From NCBI GenBank assembly GCA_016703335.1, contig JADJCG010000004.1, positions 1 to 64,000 on the forward strand: DNA of 64,000 nucleotides, in the 5' to 3' direction. Position numbers and translations under genes: made by a program. This stretch comes from Caulobacteraceae bacterium. GTDB lineage: Bacteria > Pseudomonadota > Alphaproteobacteria > Caulobacterales > Aquidulcibacteraceae. The notes under the pieces were generated by a model, which ran no database searches, had not been told where the DNA came from, and saw nothing but the letters and a program-made list of their open reading frames with translations. This document shows positions 27,558-37,072 of the stretch, piece by piece; position 1 is the first letter of the stretch, and the number at the start of each line of letters is the position of its first letter.

Positions 27558-29240
27558 ATGGAAATGGCCGAAGAAGCCCCTCAGCGCGAAGCGATGGAAT
27601 ACGATGTCGTTATCGTTGGTGCGGGGCCTGCTGGCCTGTCCGCTGCGATACGGCTGAAGCAACTCGCCGCCGCTGCTGGAAGCGAAGTGAGTGTCGCGGT
27701 GCTGGAGAAGGGCGCGGAAGTTGGCGCGCATATTCTCTCCGGCGCGGTGATCGATCCTTGCGCGCTGAATGAACTCATTCCGGACTGGAAGGAAAAGGGC
27801 GCGCCGCTCGATACGCCGGTGACCGACGACCAGTTCAAAATTCTTGGGCCGGCAGGCGCTGCATCGTTGCCGATGTTCTTGATGCCGCCGTTGTTCAGCA
27901 ATCACGGCAATTACATCGCCTCATTGTCGAACGTGACCAAGTGGCTGGCGGCGCAAGCTGAAGAGCTTGGCGTTGAAATTTATCCGGGCATGGCTGCGTC
28001 AGAGCCGGTGTTTGATAAAGGCGGCGCGCTGAAGGGCGTTGTCGCTGGCGTGTTCGGTATCGCCAAGGATGGCCACAAAAAGCCCGATTACCAGCCAGGG
28101 ATGGAATTGCACGGCAAGTACGTGTTCATTGCTGAAGGCGTGCGCGGCTCGCTCGCGAAAGTGATCCAGGCGAAGTACGGGCTCGCGGACAAATCGCAGC
28201 CGCAGAAGTTTGGCATCGGCATTAAAGAACTTTGGGAAGTGCCGAAAGAGCAGCACAAGCCGGGCTTGGTGCTGCACACGGTCGGCTGGCCGCTCGACGA
28301 CAAAACCGGCGGCGGCTCGTTCATGTATCACTTCGGCGATCGCCAAGTGTACGTCGGCTATGTCGTTCACCTGAACTACAAGAACCCATACATTTCGCCG
28401 TTCGATGTGTTCCAACAGCACAAGCTGCATCCGGAAATTCGGACGCACATCGAAGGCGGCAAGCGCATTGCTTATGGCGCGCGCGCGATCACCGAAGGCG
28501 GATTCCAGTCGGTGCCGCGTTTGGCGTTCCCGGGCGGTGCGTTGATTGGGTGCTCGGCTGGGTTCGTGAACGTGCCGCGCATCAAGGGCAGCCACAATGC
28601 GATGAAGTCAGGCATGCTCGCGGCGGAAGCGGCCTTTGACGCGCTTGCACATGGCCGTCAGCGCGACACGCTAGAGGTGTACGAGGAAAGCTATCGCACC
28701 AGCTCGATCCGCAAGGATCTGCTCGGCGTGCGTAACGCCAAGCCGATGCTCTCGCGCTTCGGGACGTTCTGGGGCGGCGTTGTCGGCATGATGGACATGT
28801 GGACGACGACTTTGCTTGGTGGCTTCTCGTTTTTTGGCACGCTGAAGCATGGCAAAACGGATGCGGCGTCTACGGGCAAAGCCAAGGACTTCAAGCCGAT
28901 CGCGTATCCGAAGCCGGACGGCGTGCTGACCTTCGACAAGCTAAGTTCGGTCTATCTGTCGAACACTAACCACGAAGAAGATCAGCCAGCTCACTTAACT
29001 TTGAAGGACCCGACGATCCCGATCCGGGTGAACCTCCCCGAATACGCCGAGCCGGCGACACGATATTGCCCAGCTGGCGTGTACGAAGTGCTTTACGACG
29101 AGGCAGGGAGTAATCCGCGGTTCCAGATCAACGCTCAAAACTGCGTTCACTGTAAAACCTGCGATATTAAAGACCCGAGCCAGAATATAAATTGGGTGAC
29201 GCCCGAAGGCGGCGGCGGGCCGAACTACGCCAACATGTGA
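27558..29240 (+). CDS. Electron transfer flavoprotein-ubiquinone oxidoreductase
   Basis: 560 residues. The FAD-binding Rossmann motif VVIVGAGPAGLSAAIRLKQ lies near residues 17-35. The ubiquinone-binding and membrane-dipping middle is followed by the C-terminal 4Fe-4S ferredoxin part (CPAGVYEV, then NCVHCKTCDIKDPSQNINW). It passes electrons from acyl-CoA dehydrogenases via ETF to ubiquinone. The frame is intact. The next gene follows after 37 bases. Confidence 0.95.
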   Translation: MEMAEEAPQREAMEYDVVIVGAGPAGLSAAIRLKQLAAAAGSEVSVAVLEKGAEVGAHILSGAVIDPCALNELIPDWKEKGAPLDTPVTDDQFKILGPAGAASLPMFLMPPLFSNHGNYIASLSNVTKWLAAQAEELGVEIYPGMAASEPVFDKGGALKGVVAGVFGIAKDGHKKPDYQPGMELHGKYVFIAEGVRGSLAKVIQAKYGLADKSQPQKFGIGIKELWEVPKEQHKPGLVLHTVGWPLDDKTGGGSFMYHFGDRQVYVGYVVHLNYKNPYISPFDVFQQHKLHPEIRTHIEGGKRIAYGARAITEGGFQSVPRLAFPGGALIGCSAGFVNVPRIKGSHNAMKSGMLAAEAAFDALAHGRQRDTLEVYEESYRTSSIRKDLLGVRNAKPMLSRFGTFWGGVVGMMDMWTTTLLGGFSFFGTLKHGKTDAASTGKAKDFKPIAYPKPDGVLTFDKLSSVYLSNTNHEEDQPAHLTLKDPTIPIRVNLPEYAEPATRYCPAGVYEVLYDEAGSNPRFQINAQNCVHCKTCDIKDPSQNINWVTPEGGGGPNYANM

Positions 29241-29277
29241 GCTGCATCCCGCAAACGCGGGAGAAAGGGACGAAAGA

Positions 29278-31209
29278 ATGCGTTGGGCTTTACTGGCGGC
29301 GAGTGCTGCGGTTGCTGCGATCACGGCGAATGTATCTTCGGCGCAGGAAGTAAAGCGCGAGCCTGCGGTGGCGCAGCAGGGCGGCAGCGGCGGTGAAGCG
29401 ACAGCGAGCGTCACGCCGGTGGCGGCGCTGCGCATGACATCGCCGCCGAATGCATCGCCGACGCGCACGTACGAAACGCCGAACGCGGCGTTGCTCGAAG
29501 CGGACATCGATTACATCGTGCGCGAAGGCCATCGCGCCGTTGGGCGCAATGAGCAGGACGCGCTTTGGTATGCAGCGGCGTTCGCTGATGATCTTGCGGC
29601 TGGCCGCTACACCGAAGCGCGCAACGTGCTGCGCGGCGGACCAGGCGGGCTGAGTGGTCCGTTCGCTGACATGCTTGAGCCATTCTTGATCGCGGCTGAA
29701 GGCAACGTCGATCGTGCGGTTGAGCGCGTTGATGCGGGCGGTGACAATCTTCCGCAGCCGTTGCCTGAGGTCGCGCGCGCGCTGTTGTTTGAATCGGCTG
29801 GCCGCTTGCCGGAAGCGGCGGCTGTTTATTCGCAGATGATAGAACGGCTCGACACGACGCCGCCGAGCGACGCCGAACCGCAGACGAGCGAAGAGTTTGA
29901 TCGCATGCTGAGCGCGGCGCGGATCAGCCACGCTGCGTACCGTGCGGCTTTGGTTTCGCATCGCCTTGGCCGCACCGAGGAAGCGCGCCGCTATTACAAT
30001 ATCGTGCTGAGCTATCAGCCGCGCGCGATCGATGCGCAGGCGAACTTGCAGCGTCTCGCTGCCGGTCAGCCGCCGTTCGAAGCGCCGCTCAATGCGGTGG
30101 GCGCGACCGGCCGCTGGATGTTGTTTGTCTCGGAATTCTTGACCCAAGCCGAGACGATATCGGCGCTGATCGCGCAGCGTGATCCAGAGCAAGGCTACGC
30201 ATCGACCTCGGGCGCGGCATTCCTGCAGATCGGCACGCTGCTCGCAAGCGATTCAGATGATTGGCGGCTCTATGCGGCGCAGCAAACGCTGGACGCGGGC
30301 GGGCTCGATGGCGCCCAGCGCATCATCGATCAGATTCCGGCGGCGAGTCCGTTCGCGCCGGATGCAGAAGTTGTGCGCGCCTCGATCCAGGTGGAGCGCG
30401 GTAACGATGAAGCTGCTGCCGCTGCGGCCGAGCGCGCGCTGGTGATTGCCGGTTCGCGTTGGTCGATCATCGCTTCGGTGGGCGACATCTATCGCCGCAT
30501 TGGTCACCCAGATCGTGCGATCCCGGCGTTCAATCGCGCGCTGACGATGACGTCGGATGCGAAGGATCGCGCCGACGTGCTGGGCTGGCGCGCTTACGCC
30601 AACCGTTTTGCCGGCAATCTCCCTGCGGCCACGGCGGATATGCGCGCGGCGTATGAAGCTGATCCGAGCGTTGACACGCGGCTCCTCTATGTGTCGATCC
30701 TGATGGACGATCCGGCGGCTTGGAATGACGGCATCGCAATGGCGCGTTCGTTGTTCGCTGAGCAACCGGACTCGGTGTTGCGTCTCAATGCACTGGGTTA
30801 TGCCCTGATCCAGCGGCCGGAAGGTTTGGAAGAGGGCTACCGCCTGCTGTGGCGTGGCTTCAACTACGGACAGACCGATTATTCGGTCATCGATAGCTTG
30901 GGCTGGGCCTATTATCTCTTCGGCCACTTCGACCAGGCGCGGGCGCTGATTGAACGCGCCAACGATCTTTCGTCGAACGACCCGAACGCGGAAGTGCTCG
31001 ATCACCTTGGCGACATCTATTGGCGTCTCAATCGCCGCGACGATGCGCGTACGCGGTGGCGTCAAGCGCTCGAGCATCGCCCTGACGCAATCCGCCGTCG
31101 CGATATCGAGCAGAAGCTGGCGCGTGGTCTGACCGCTCCGGCGCCGCGTGAACGGCCGCTGCCACAAGTGTCGCTGCCGGATGGTCCGGCGCAGCGGGAC
31201 GAACTCTAA
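29278..31209 (+). CDS. Secreted TPR protein
   Basis: 643 residues with a signal peptide (LLAASAAVAAITANVSSAQ). TPR-like helical pairs fill the rest, e.g. HRLGRTEEARRYYNIVLSYQ and RRIGHPDRAIPAFNRALTM. The end (IDSLGWAYYLFGHFDQARAL, then LDHLGDIYWRLNRRDDARTR) is closely similar to the end of the next gene, so the two are paralogues. The frame is intact; the stop is directly followed by the next start. Both precede ispE, a gene order I recall from Caulobacter. Confidence 0.85.
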   Translation: MRWALLAASAAVAAITANVSSAQEVKREPAVAQQGGSGGEATASVTPVAALRMTSPPNASPTRTYETPNAALLEADIDYIVREGHRAVGRNEQDALWYAAAFADDLAAGRYTEARNVLRGGPGGLSGPFADMLEPFLIAAEGNVDRAVERVDAGGDNLPQPLPEVARALLFESAGRLPEAAAVYSQMIERLDTTPPSDAEPQTSEEFDRMLSAARISHAAYRAALVSHRLGRTEEARRYYNIVLSYQPRAIDAQANLQRLAAGQPPFEAPLNAVGATGRWMLFVSEFLTQAETISALIAQRDPEQGYASTSGAAFLQIGTLLASDSDDWRLYAAQQTLDAGGLDGAQRIIDQIPAASPFAPDAEVVRASIQVERGNDEAAAAAAERALVIAGSRWSIIASVGDIYRRIGHPDRAIPAFNRALTMTSDAKDRADVLGWRAYANRFAGNLPAATADMRAAYEADPSVDTRLLYVSILMDDPAAWNDGIAMARSLFAEQPDSVLRLNALGYALIQRPEGLEEGYRLLWRGFNYGQTDYSVIDSLGWAYYLFGHFDQARALIERANDLSSNDPNAEVLDHLGDIYWRLNRRDDARTRWRQALEHRPDAIRRRDIEQKLARGLTAPAPRERPLPQVSLPDGPAQRDEL

Positions 31210-32862
31210 ATGCGCCGCCTTGCTGCGCTCGCGGCCGGGATTTGTTTGGCCGCGTGCGCCACGACGCCTGGCGCGCCGGCGCAGGATTCGCGTGCGTATG
31301 CGGACTTCCTGATCGGGCGCGTCGCAAACGCGCGTTCCGATCATGCTGCCGCCGCCGATCGCTACTTCGCGGCGCTGGCGCGCAATCCTGGCGACGAGAC
31401 GCTGGCAGAAGGCGCGTTGCTCGCGTCGCTTGCGTCAGGTGATGTTGAACGCTCACGGCGTGCGGCGCGCATGGCGACGGGCGATGATGCGTCGGCGTAT
31501 GCGCACATGGTGCGCGCGGCGGACGCTTTGATCGCGCAACGCTACTCGCAGGCCGATGCCGAATTGCAGCACGCGCAGGGCACGGCTGCGGAAGAGCTGC
31601 TCGCGCGCATGATCGCGAATTGGGCGAATGCGGGCGAAGGGCGAAGCGGCGATATCGCCGCTGATCTCGCGCCGCTGGCGTCGATTCGTCCGTATGGCGG
31701 TTTGTTTGCGTACCAACAGGCGATGGTGCTGGATTTTGCTGGTCAGCAAACTGAAGCGTTGGCGGCGTATGATGTCGCGGCGCGGGGCGGGTTGTGGTTG
31801 CCGACTGGCGTTGCGCGTCACGCCGATCTTTTGTTGCGCACCGGCGCGCGCGATCAAGCCGTGGCTTTGCTAGGCGCGGAAGGCAATGCGGCCAATCCGG
31901 CGCTTGTCGCGATGTTGGAGCAAGTGTCGGCCGGGCGGCCAGGAACGATGGAGCGGCTGACGCCGGCGCGCGGCGCTGCAAGTGCTGTTTACGGCATGAG
32001 TGCGATCTTCCGCCAGGAGCACGACACGACGAATAGTCTGGCGGCGCTGACGCTGGCGTTGATGCTCGATCCGACGTTCGACGGCGCGCGCTTGGCGTTG
32101 GCGCAGCAGCAATCCGAGTTGGGTCACATCGATCTGGCGCGCCGCGCGCTCGGCGAGATTCATGCCTCGTCGCCGTATGCGGCGAGTGCGCGCGTGCTCG
32201 AAGCTTGGATGGTGTTCGATAGCGGAGACAAAGACGGCGGCATCGCGCTGGCGCGGACAATTGCCGAGACGGGCGATCTTCGCGCGCGCCGGACGCTTGC
32301 GGATATGTATCGCGGCTCGAGCCGGTTCGCTGAAGCGGAGCCGCTCTATACTGAATTGATTGCAGCACAGCCGAATGAGTGGCGCTCGTATTTCTCACGC
32401 GGCGCCGCGCGCGAGCGTTTGGGCCGCTGGCCCGAAGCGGAAGCGGACTTTCAGCACGCGCTGCAGCTCGCGCCGGAGCAGCCGGATGTGCTGAACTATC
32501 TCGGCTATAGCTGGGTCGATCGCGGCGAGCGTTTGCAGGAAGGGCTCGCGATGATCCGTCGTGCGGCGGATATCCGGCCGATGTCGGGCGCGATCATCGA
32601 TAGTTTGGGCTGGGCGTATTATCGGCTTGGCGACTACGCGCAGGCCGTCGACTGGCTCGAAGCGGCGGTGCGGCTTGAGCCAGCCGATCCGACGCTCAAC
32701 GATCACTTGGGCGATGCGTACTGGCGCATGGGCCGGCGCATCGAGGCGCGCTTTCAATGGCAACGGGCGATGACGCTCGAGCCAGATGACGCTGAGCCTA
32801 TCCGCTTGAAAGTCGAGAATGGGTTGCCGGATGTGCCGCAGCCGCAATCGGCCAACCGATGA
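31210..32862 (+). CDS. TPR lipoprotein
   Basis: 550 residues with a lipoprotein signal (RRLAALAAGICLAACATT; lipobox LAAC), so it should be membrane anchored in the periplasm. Several TPR units are visible: RVANARSDHAAAADRYFAAL, GRWPEAEADFQHALQLAPEQ, and the final SLGWAYYRLGDYAQAVDWLE with HLGDAYWRMGRRIEARFQWQ. Paralogous to the preceding gene. The frame is intact. The stop overlaps the ispE start (ATGA). Confidence 0.87.
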   Translation: MRRLAALAAGICLAACATTPGAPAQDSRAYADFLIGRVANARSDHAAAADRYFAALARNPGDETLAEGALLASLASGDVERSRRAARMATGDDASAYAHMVRAADALIAQRYSQADAELQHAQGTAAEELLARMIANWANAGEGRSGDIAADLAPLASIRPYGGLFAYQQAMVLDFAGQQTEALAAYDVAARGGLWLPTGVARHADLLLRTGARDQAVALLGAEGNAANPALVAMLEQVSAGRPGTMERLTPARGAASAVYGMSAIFRQEHDTTNSLAALTLALMLDPTFDGARLALAQQQSELGHIDLARRALGEIHASSPYAASARVLEAWMVFDSGDKDGGIALARTIAETGDLRARRTLADMYRGSSRFAEAEPLYTELIAAQPNEWRSYFSRGAARERLGRWPEAEADFQHALQLAPEQPDVLNYLGYSWVDRGERLQEGLAMIRRAADIRPMSGAIIDSLGWAYYRLGDYAQAVDWLEAAVRLEPADPTLNDHLGDAYWRMGRRIEARFQWQRAMTLEPDDAEPIRLKVENGLPDVPQPQSANR

Positions 32863-33716
32863 GCGTGCGCATCTTCGCTCCGGCGAAGATCAACCTCACG
32901 CTGAAGATCGCGCGACCGCGCGCGGACGGCTATCACCCGCTTGAGAGCGTCGTCGCTTTTGCGGATGAGGGCGACATCGATTGAAGCCGAGGCGGGCGAC
33001 GATCTTTCGCTCTCCATCAACGGGCCGTTTTCGCGGAAGGGCTTCAGCTGGCGCGGATAATCTCGTGCTGCGTGCGGCGCGTTGGCTGGAGCTGGCGCGC
33101 CGGCGCAGCGCGGCTGGTGTTGGAAGAAAAATCTTCCAATCGCGTCTGGCATCGGCGGCGGATCGTCTGATGCGGCAGCGGCGCTTACGGCGCTCAACCA
33201 ATTGTGGAATCTGAATTGGCCGGCACAGCGGCTCGCTGAGATCGGCAAAGGCATTGGCGCTGACGTGCCGGTGTTTTTCTCGGTGCAGGCGCGGCCCACA
33301 TGAGCGGTGTCGGCGAGGTGTGCGTGCCGATGCGGATGGCTCCGTTGCCTGCCGTGTTGATCAATCCGTTGCAGCCGGTGCCGACGCCGGCGGTGTACCG
33401 TCAGTTCGACGCGATGGGCTTGGGTTCAACTCTGCGCGGCGAGGCGGCGCCGGATTGGTCAGCCGAGGACGATGCGATCGAAGGCATGGGCGCTGGCAAT
33501 GACCTCGAAGCGCCTGCTGTGGTGATTGCGCCGGTGATCGAGGATTTGCTGACTGATCTCAGAGCGCGGGCCGGGGTTCGCCATGCTGCGCTCTCCGGCA
33601 GCGGCGGCACGGTGTTCGCGATTGTGAGCGATTGGAACAGTGCGGAAGCGTTGGCCGATGCGCTGATTGCGACGCATGCAGATTGTTGGGTTCAGGAAGC
33701 CATGCTCGGCGCTTGA
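32859..33716 (+). CDS. ispE: CDP-methylerythritol kinase IspE (several frameshifts)
   Basis: Fourth step of the MEP isoprenoid pathway (phosphorylation of CDP-ME). It starts MSVRIFAPAKINLTLKIARP then ADGYHPLESVVAFAD, the family opening. After an indel near 32980 it reads AGDDLSLSINGPFSR, then ADNLVLRAARWLE, then the GHMP ATP loop KNLPIASGIGGGSSDAAAAL, then GADVPVFFSVQARP. After another indel near 33300 it continues to the C-terminal ALSGSGGTVFAIV. At least four indels fall in 430 bases. An essential gene in such a state is best explained by consensus errors. Confidence 0.88.
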
Positions 33717-33763
33717 CCGGCACGCGCTGCTCGCGGTAGCCCGCGACGCTTAGAGGTGGACGC

Positions 33764-34819
33764 GTGTTTCTTGACCTAACAGTCGTCGTCACCGTCGCCT
33801 TTCTGACCAGCCTTATCGTTTGTCGCGCGATGATCTGGATCGGGCCGGTTGATGCGCCGAACGAAGAACGCAAACAACATCGCGCGCCGACGCCGACGAG
33901 CGGCGGCATTGGCATTGGCGCAGGCTTCGGCGCGGCAATGCTGGTGCTCAGCATCTTCTCGATCGAGTGGCGGCATTTGATCAGCCCGCAAGGCGTGGCG
34001 ATGTTGTGGGTTTCGGCGTTGTTCGGGTATCCGCTGCTGCTGATTGGCTTCATCGACGATGCGCGGCGCCTCAGCGCTGAGTTCAAGTTCGTTATCTATT
34101 CGTTGCTGGCTTTGGCGGCGGCGTGGTTGATGGGGGTTGTCGATCACGTGCGCATCGGCGACTTCGTGGTGAACTTGCCTTTCGTGATCGCGCTCGCGGG
34201 CACGGCGCTTTGGGTGTTCACGCTGCTCAACGTCGTCAACTTCATGGACGGCGCGAACGGCATGGCGATGGGATCGGTCGCGGTCGGACTGTGCGTACTG
34301 AGCATCATTGCGCTTGAGGGGCATTCGATTGGTGGCGCGGCGATCGCGCTATGCGGAGCGGGCGCGATTGGCGGCTTTCTGGTTTGGAATTTTCCGAACG
34401 GGCGTTTGTTTGCTGGCGATTCGGGGGCGCTGTTCGCAGGCGCGCTTGCCGCCTTCGGCTGTCTTATCGTTATCGCGAGGACAGATATGTCGCCGCTGAT
34501 TGCGCCGATCCTGTTCTTTCCGCTGCTGGCTGATGCGCTGCTGACCTTGTGGTTTCGCGCACGGCGTGGGCGCTCGTTGCTGGTTGGGCATGCGGAGCAC
34601 ATCTATCAGCTCGCCATTGTCTCAGGCTGGAGCCATGCGTGGATCGGGATCACGTATTGGGTCGCGATGGCGGTGTGCGGACTAATCGCCTGGTTCGTGA
34701 ACCGCGATGAGACGCAGGCCGCGCCGGCTGTGGCACTGGCCGTGATGATCGTGTGTGCGCTGATCCTCGATCGCGTCGTTCGCCGCCGGGCCGAAGCAGC
34801 CGGGATCCTCAAGCCGTAA
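33764..34819 (+). CDS. MraY/WecA-like glycosyl-phosphate polyprenol transferase
   Basis: 351 residues, about ten membrane segments, GTG start behind a GAGGTG site. Family motifs: IGPVDAPNEERKQHRAPTPT with a following GGIGIG, FIDDARRLSAEFKF (the DDxxD-like region), NVVNFMDGANGMAMG, and FAGDSGALFAGALAA. It transfers a sugar phosphate to a polyprenyl phosphate. The final HAEH replaces the usual HRSH region. Likely a WecA/TagO-type enzyme for surface polysaccharide, not MraY. The frame is intact. Confidence 0.85.
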   Translation: MFLDLTVVVTVAFLTSLIVCRAMIWIGPVDAPNEERKQHRAPTPTSGGIGIGAGFGAAMLVLSIFSIEWRHLISPQGVAMLWVSALFGYPLLLIGFIDDARRLSAEFKFVIYSLLALAAAWLMGVVDHVRIGDFVVNLPFVIALAGTALWVFTLLNVVNFMDGANGMAMGSVAVGLCVLSIIALEGHSIGGAAIALCGAGAIGGFLVWNFPNGRLFAGDSGALFAGALAAFGCLIVIARTDMSPLIAPILFFPLLADALLTLWFRARRGRSLLVGHAEHIYQLAIVSGWSHAWIGITYWVAMAVCGLIAWFVNRDETQAAPAVALAVMIVCALILDRVVRRRAEAAGILKP

Positions 34820-34837
34820 AAATCGCAAGATCGGCCA

Positions 34838-34879
34838 TTGACTGCATAACTACGTGGTTATATATAACCTAAGAGTTAT
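34838..34879 (+). promoter_or_regulatory. Sigma-70 promoter overlapped by an ArsR-type operator array
   Basis: TTGACT (34838-34843), 17 bases, TATATA (34861-34866) is a textbook vegetative promoter. Two identical dyads, ATAAC-N6-GTTAT at 34846-34861 and 34864-34879, flank and cover the -10, and at their contact form the perfect palindrome GGTTATATATAACC (34856-34869). A further GTTAT half site is at 34891. The geometry suits autorepression by the ArsR-family product encoded just downstream. Confidence 0.7.
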
Positions 34880-34893
34880 GGAAACGAGTGGTT

Positions 34894-35250
34894 ATGCAAG
34901 CAACTGAGCGTTTGGATCTCACGTTTGCGGCGCTCGCCGATCCGACACGGCGCGCGATTTTGGCGCGCTTGGCGACAGGCGAAGCGTCGGTTCAGGAACT
35001 CGCCGAACCGTTCGAGATGAGCCAGCCGGCAATTTCCAAGCACCTCAAGGTGCTTGAGCGGGCGGGACTGATCTCTGTAGACATCGACGCGCAGCGACGC
35101 CCGCGCCGGTTGGAAGTGAAACGTTTGGAGGAAGCTGTGGTGTGGATTGAGCGTTACCGCGAAATCTTCGAGCAGAATTATCAGCGCCTCGATGCGTTGC
35201 TTGAAGATCTGCAAGCCAAACCCGCGAAACGCAAAAAGAAAAAAGACTGA
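34894..35250 (+). CDS. ArsR-family (ArsR/SmtB-like) repressor
   Basis: About 118 residues. Winged-helix DNA-binding domain: FAALADPTRRAILARLATGE, then ELAEPFEMSQPAISKHLKVL as the recognition helix, and AGLISVDIDAQRRPRRLEV as the wing. It lacks the CVC metal motif of true ArsR. Members of this type are usually paired with SRPBCC/AHSA1 genes, as here. The C-terminus is Lys-rich (KPAKRKKKKD). The ATG at 34894 is chosen over a GTG at 34888; GGAAACGAG lies just upstream. Confidence 0.9.
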   Translation: MQATERLDLTFAALADPTRRAILARLATGEASVQELAEPFEMSQPAISKHLKVLERAGLISVDIDAQRRPRRLEVKRLEEAVVWIERYREIFEQNYQRLDALLEDLQAKPAKRKKKKD

Positions 35251-35323
35251 CATCATGTCGGCGATGCTTTCGCTCGCTCGTTCCTTGAGTGGGCGGCCCA
35301 ACAGAAAATCCAAGGAGAGAGAA

Positions 35324-35815
35324 ATGCCCACCGAAGTCACACAGCCGAGCGATCGGGAAGTTCGCGTCGTGCGCACGTTCAAAGCGCCGCGCCAGTTGGT
35401 TTGGGACGCGCATACCAAACCGGAATTGGTCAGCAAGTGGATGCTTGGGCCTCCGGGCTGGACAATGCCGGTGTGCGAAATGGATGTACGCGCTGGTGGC
35501 GCTTATCGCTGGCGCTGGCGCAGCGAGGAGGGCGGCAAGGAGTTCGGCTTCTTTGGCAAGTTCATCGAGGTGAACGAGCCGAGCAAGATCGTCCACGAAG
35601 AGAATTTCGATCCGGGCGATATGGGCGGCCCGATGTCGAGCGAACCCGCGATCATTACGACGCTTTATGAAGAAGCAAACGGGATCACGACGCTCACGCT
35701 GACGATGCTGTTCGCGTCGAAGGAAATTCGCGACGCCGCTGTCAGCACCGGCATGACCGACGGCATGGAGATCGGTTACGCGCGTCTCGATGAGATGTTC
35801 AAGCAAGCGGCGTGA
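35324..35815 (+). CDS. SRPBCC/AHSA1-domain protein, first copy
   Basis: 163 residues from 35324 behind AAGGAGAGAG. The AHSA1/CalC-like lipid- or ligand-binding fold is indicated by VRTFKAPRQLVWDAHTKPEL, KWMLGPPGW, and GGAYRWRWRSEEGGKEFGFF; the C-terminus reads TGMTDGMEIGYARLDEMF. About two thirds identical by eye to the next gene, so a tandem duplication. Likely co-regulated with the ArsR repressor upstream. Ligand unknown. Confidence 0.87.
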   Translation: MPTEVTQPSDREVRVVRTFKAPRQLVWDAHTKPELVSKWMLGPPGWTMPVCEMDVRAGGAYRWRWRSEEGGKEFGFFGKFIEVNEPSKIVHEENFDPGDMGGPMSSEPAIITTLYEEANGITTLTLTMLFASKEIRDAAVSTGMTDGMEIGYARLDEMFKQAA

Positions 35816-35826
35816 GGAGGAGATAG

Positions 35827-36320
35827 ATGCCTATCGAAGTCACGCAGCCGAGCGACCGCGAAGTTCGCGTCGTCCGCACCTTCAAAGCGCCGCGCCAATT
35901 GGTGTGGGATGCGCATACGAAGCCTGAGCTGATGCAGAAATGGTGCTACGGCTATGAAGGCTGGAGCTTGGCGATTTGCGACATGGATGTCCGCGAGGGC
36001 GGCAAATATCGCTGGCGCTGGAGAAACGGTGCGGACGGCAGCGAGTTCGGCTTCTTCGGCACGTTCAGCGAAGTCAAAGCGCCGTCAAGCTGGCGCACGA
36101 TCAATATTATGATCCTGGCGATATGGATTACGGTATGCCGGTTGGCGATCCCACCCTTATTGCGCTCGACTTCAGCGAAGCTGACGGCGTGACAACGCTC
36201 GCAATGACGATGACGTTTGTGTCGAAAGAGGCGCGCGATCAGGCGGTCACCACTGGCATGACGGATGGCATGGAAGTCGGGTACGCCCGCATCGACGACA
36301 TGTTGGCGAAGGCGGCGTGA
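35827..36320 (+). CDS. SRPBCC/AHSA1-domain protein, second copy (one frameshift)
   Basis: Starts MPIEVTQPSDREVRVVRTF, almost identical to the preceding gene at its N-terminus, behind GAGGAGGAGATAG. A missing base near 36092 (SEVKAPS should continue KLAHDQYYDPGD) splits it; the second frame ends TGMTDGMEVGYARIDDMLAK. The starts of the two copies are also nearly identical at DNA level, indicating a fairly recent duplication. The stop overlaps the next gene. Confidence 0.85.
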
Positions 36321-37072
36321 TGTCAGCAAAGGACGCGGACGCCTATCTCGCCAAGTTGAGCGCTGAGAAGCGCGCGACGTTGGAGAAGGTGAGAAAGGCG
36401 ATCCGCGCCGCGGCGCCGGACGCGGAGGAGGACCTGAGCTACGGCATGCCGGCTTTCATTCAGGGCAAGCCCATTGCGGGATACTCGGCGAGCGCGGCGC
36501 ATTGCTCGTACTTTCCGATGAGCGGGACGATCACAGCGCAGTTCGAATATGAGCTGGCGAAGTATGAGGTTAGCAAAGGCGGATTCAAGTTTCCGATCGG
36601 GAAGCCGCCGTCGGCTGTGCTGATCCGTAAGCTGGTGAAGGCGCGGTTGGCGGAGATTGAGACGACGAAGAAGGCCGCGAAGAAAGCTGCTGCTTCGGAC
36701 GGGGAGGTCGCGGCTTATCTGAAAACGTTCAAGCATCCGCTGAAGACAGAGATCGAGGCGGCGCGGCTGATCATTTTGGGCGTGAGCCCGGTGATCAGCG
36801 AAGGCATCAAGTGGAAAGTCCCGAGCTTTCGCACTGAGAAGGAATGGTTCGCGACGTTCAATGTGCGCTCGCACGATAGCGTGCAATTGGTGTTTCATCT
36901 GGGCGCGAAGACGCGGCCAGATTTGAAGGCGTTTAGGCTGGCCGATCCGAAGGGGCTGATGAAGTGGCTCGGTAAGGATCGAGCGATGGTAACACTTGGC
37001 AGCGGGCGCGATATTCCTGGAAACCGCAAGGCGCTGGAGGCGATTGTGCGGGCTTGGATCAAGCAGCTCTGA
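36317..37072 (+). CDS. Double DUF1801 (YdhG/frataxin-like) protein
   Basis: 251 residues with two DUF1801-type units. The first (about 1-115) has VRKAIRAAAPDAEEDLSYGM, then PAFIQGKPIAGYSASAAHCS. The second (about 125-250) has FKHPLKTEIEAARLIILGVS and GIKWKVPSFRTEKEWFATFN. A Lys/Ala linker (KKAAKKAAA) joins them. DUF1801 proteins fold like frataxin; their biochemical role is unsettled. The frame is intact, and the gene is coupled to the genes on both sides (ATGA/TGATG). Confidence 0.82.
   Translation: MMSAKDADAYLAKLSAEKRATLEKVRKAIRAAAPDAEEDLSYGMPAFIQGKPIAGYSASAAHCSYFPMSGTITAQFEYELAKYEVSKGGFKFPIGKPPSAVLIRKLVKARLAEIETTKKAAKKAAASDGEVAAYLKTFKHPLKTEIEAARLIILGVSPVISEGIKWKVPSFRTEKEWFATFNVRSHDSVQLVFHLGAKTRPDLKAFRLADPKGLMKWLGKDRAMVTLGSGRDIPGNRKALEAIVRAWIKQL

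Noticed and set aside
31028..32398. 456-codon minus-strand open frame
   Set aside because: Antisense to the TPR lipoprotein gene; very high Arg/Ser/Pro content and no family features.
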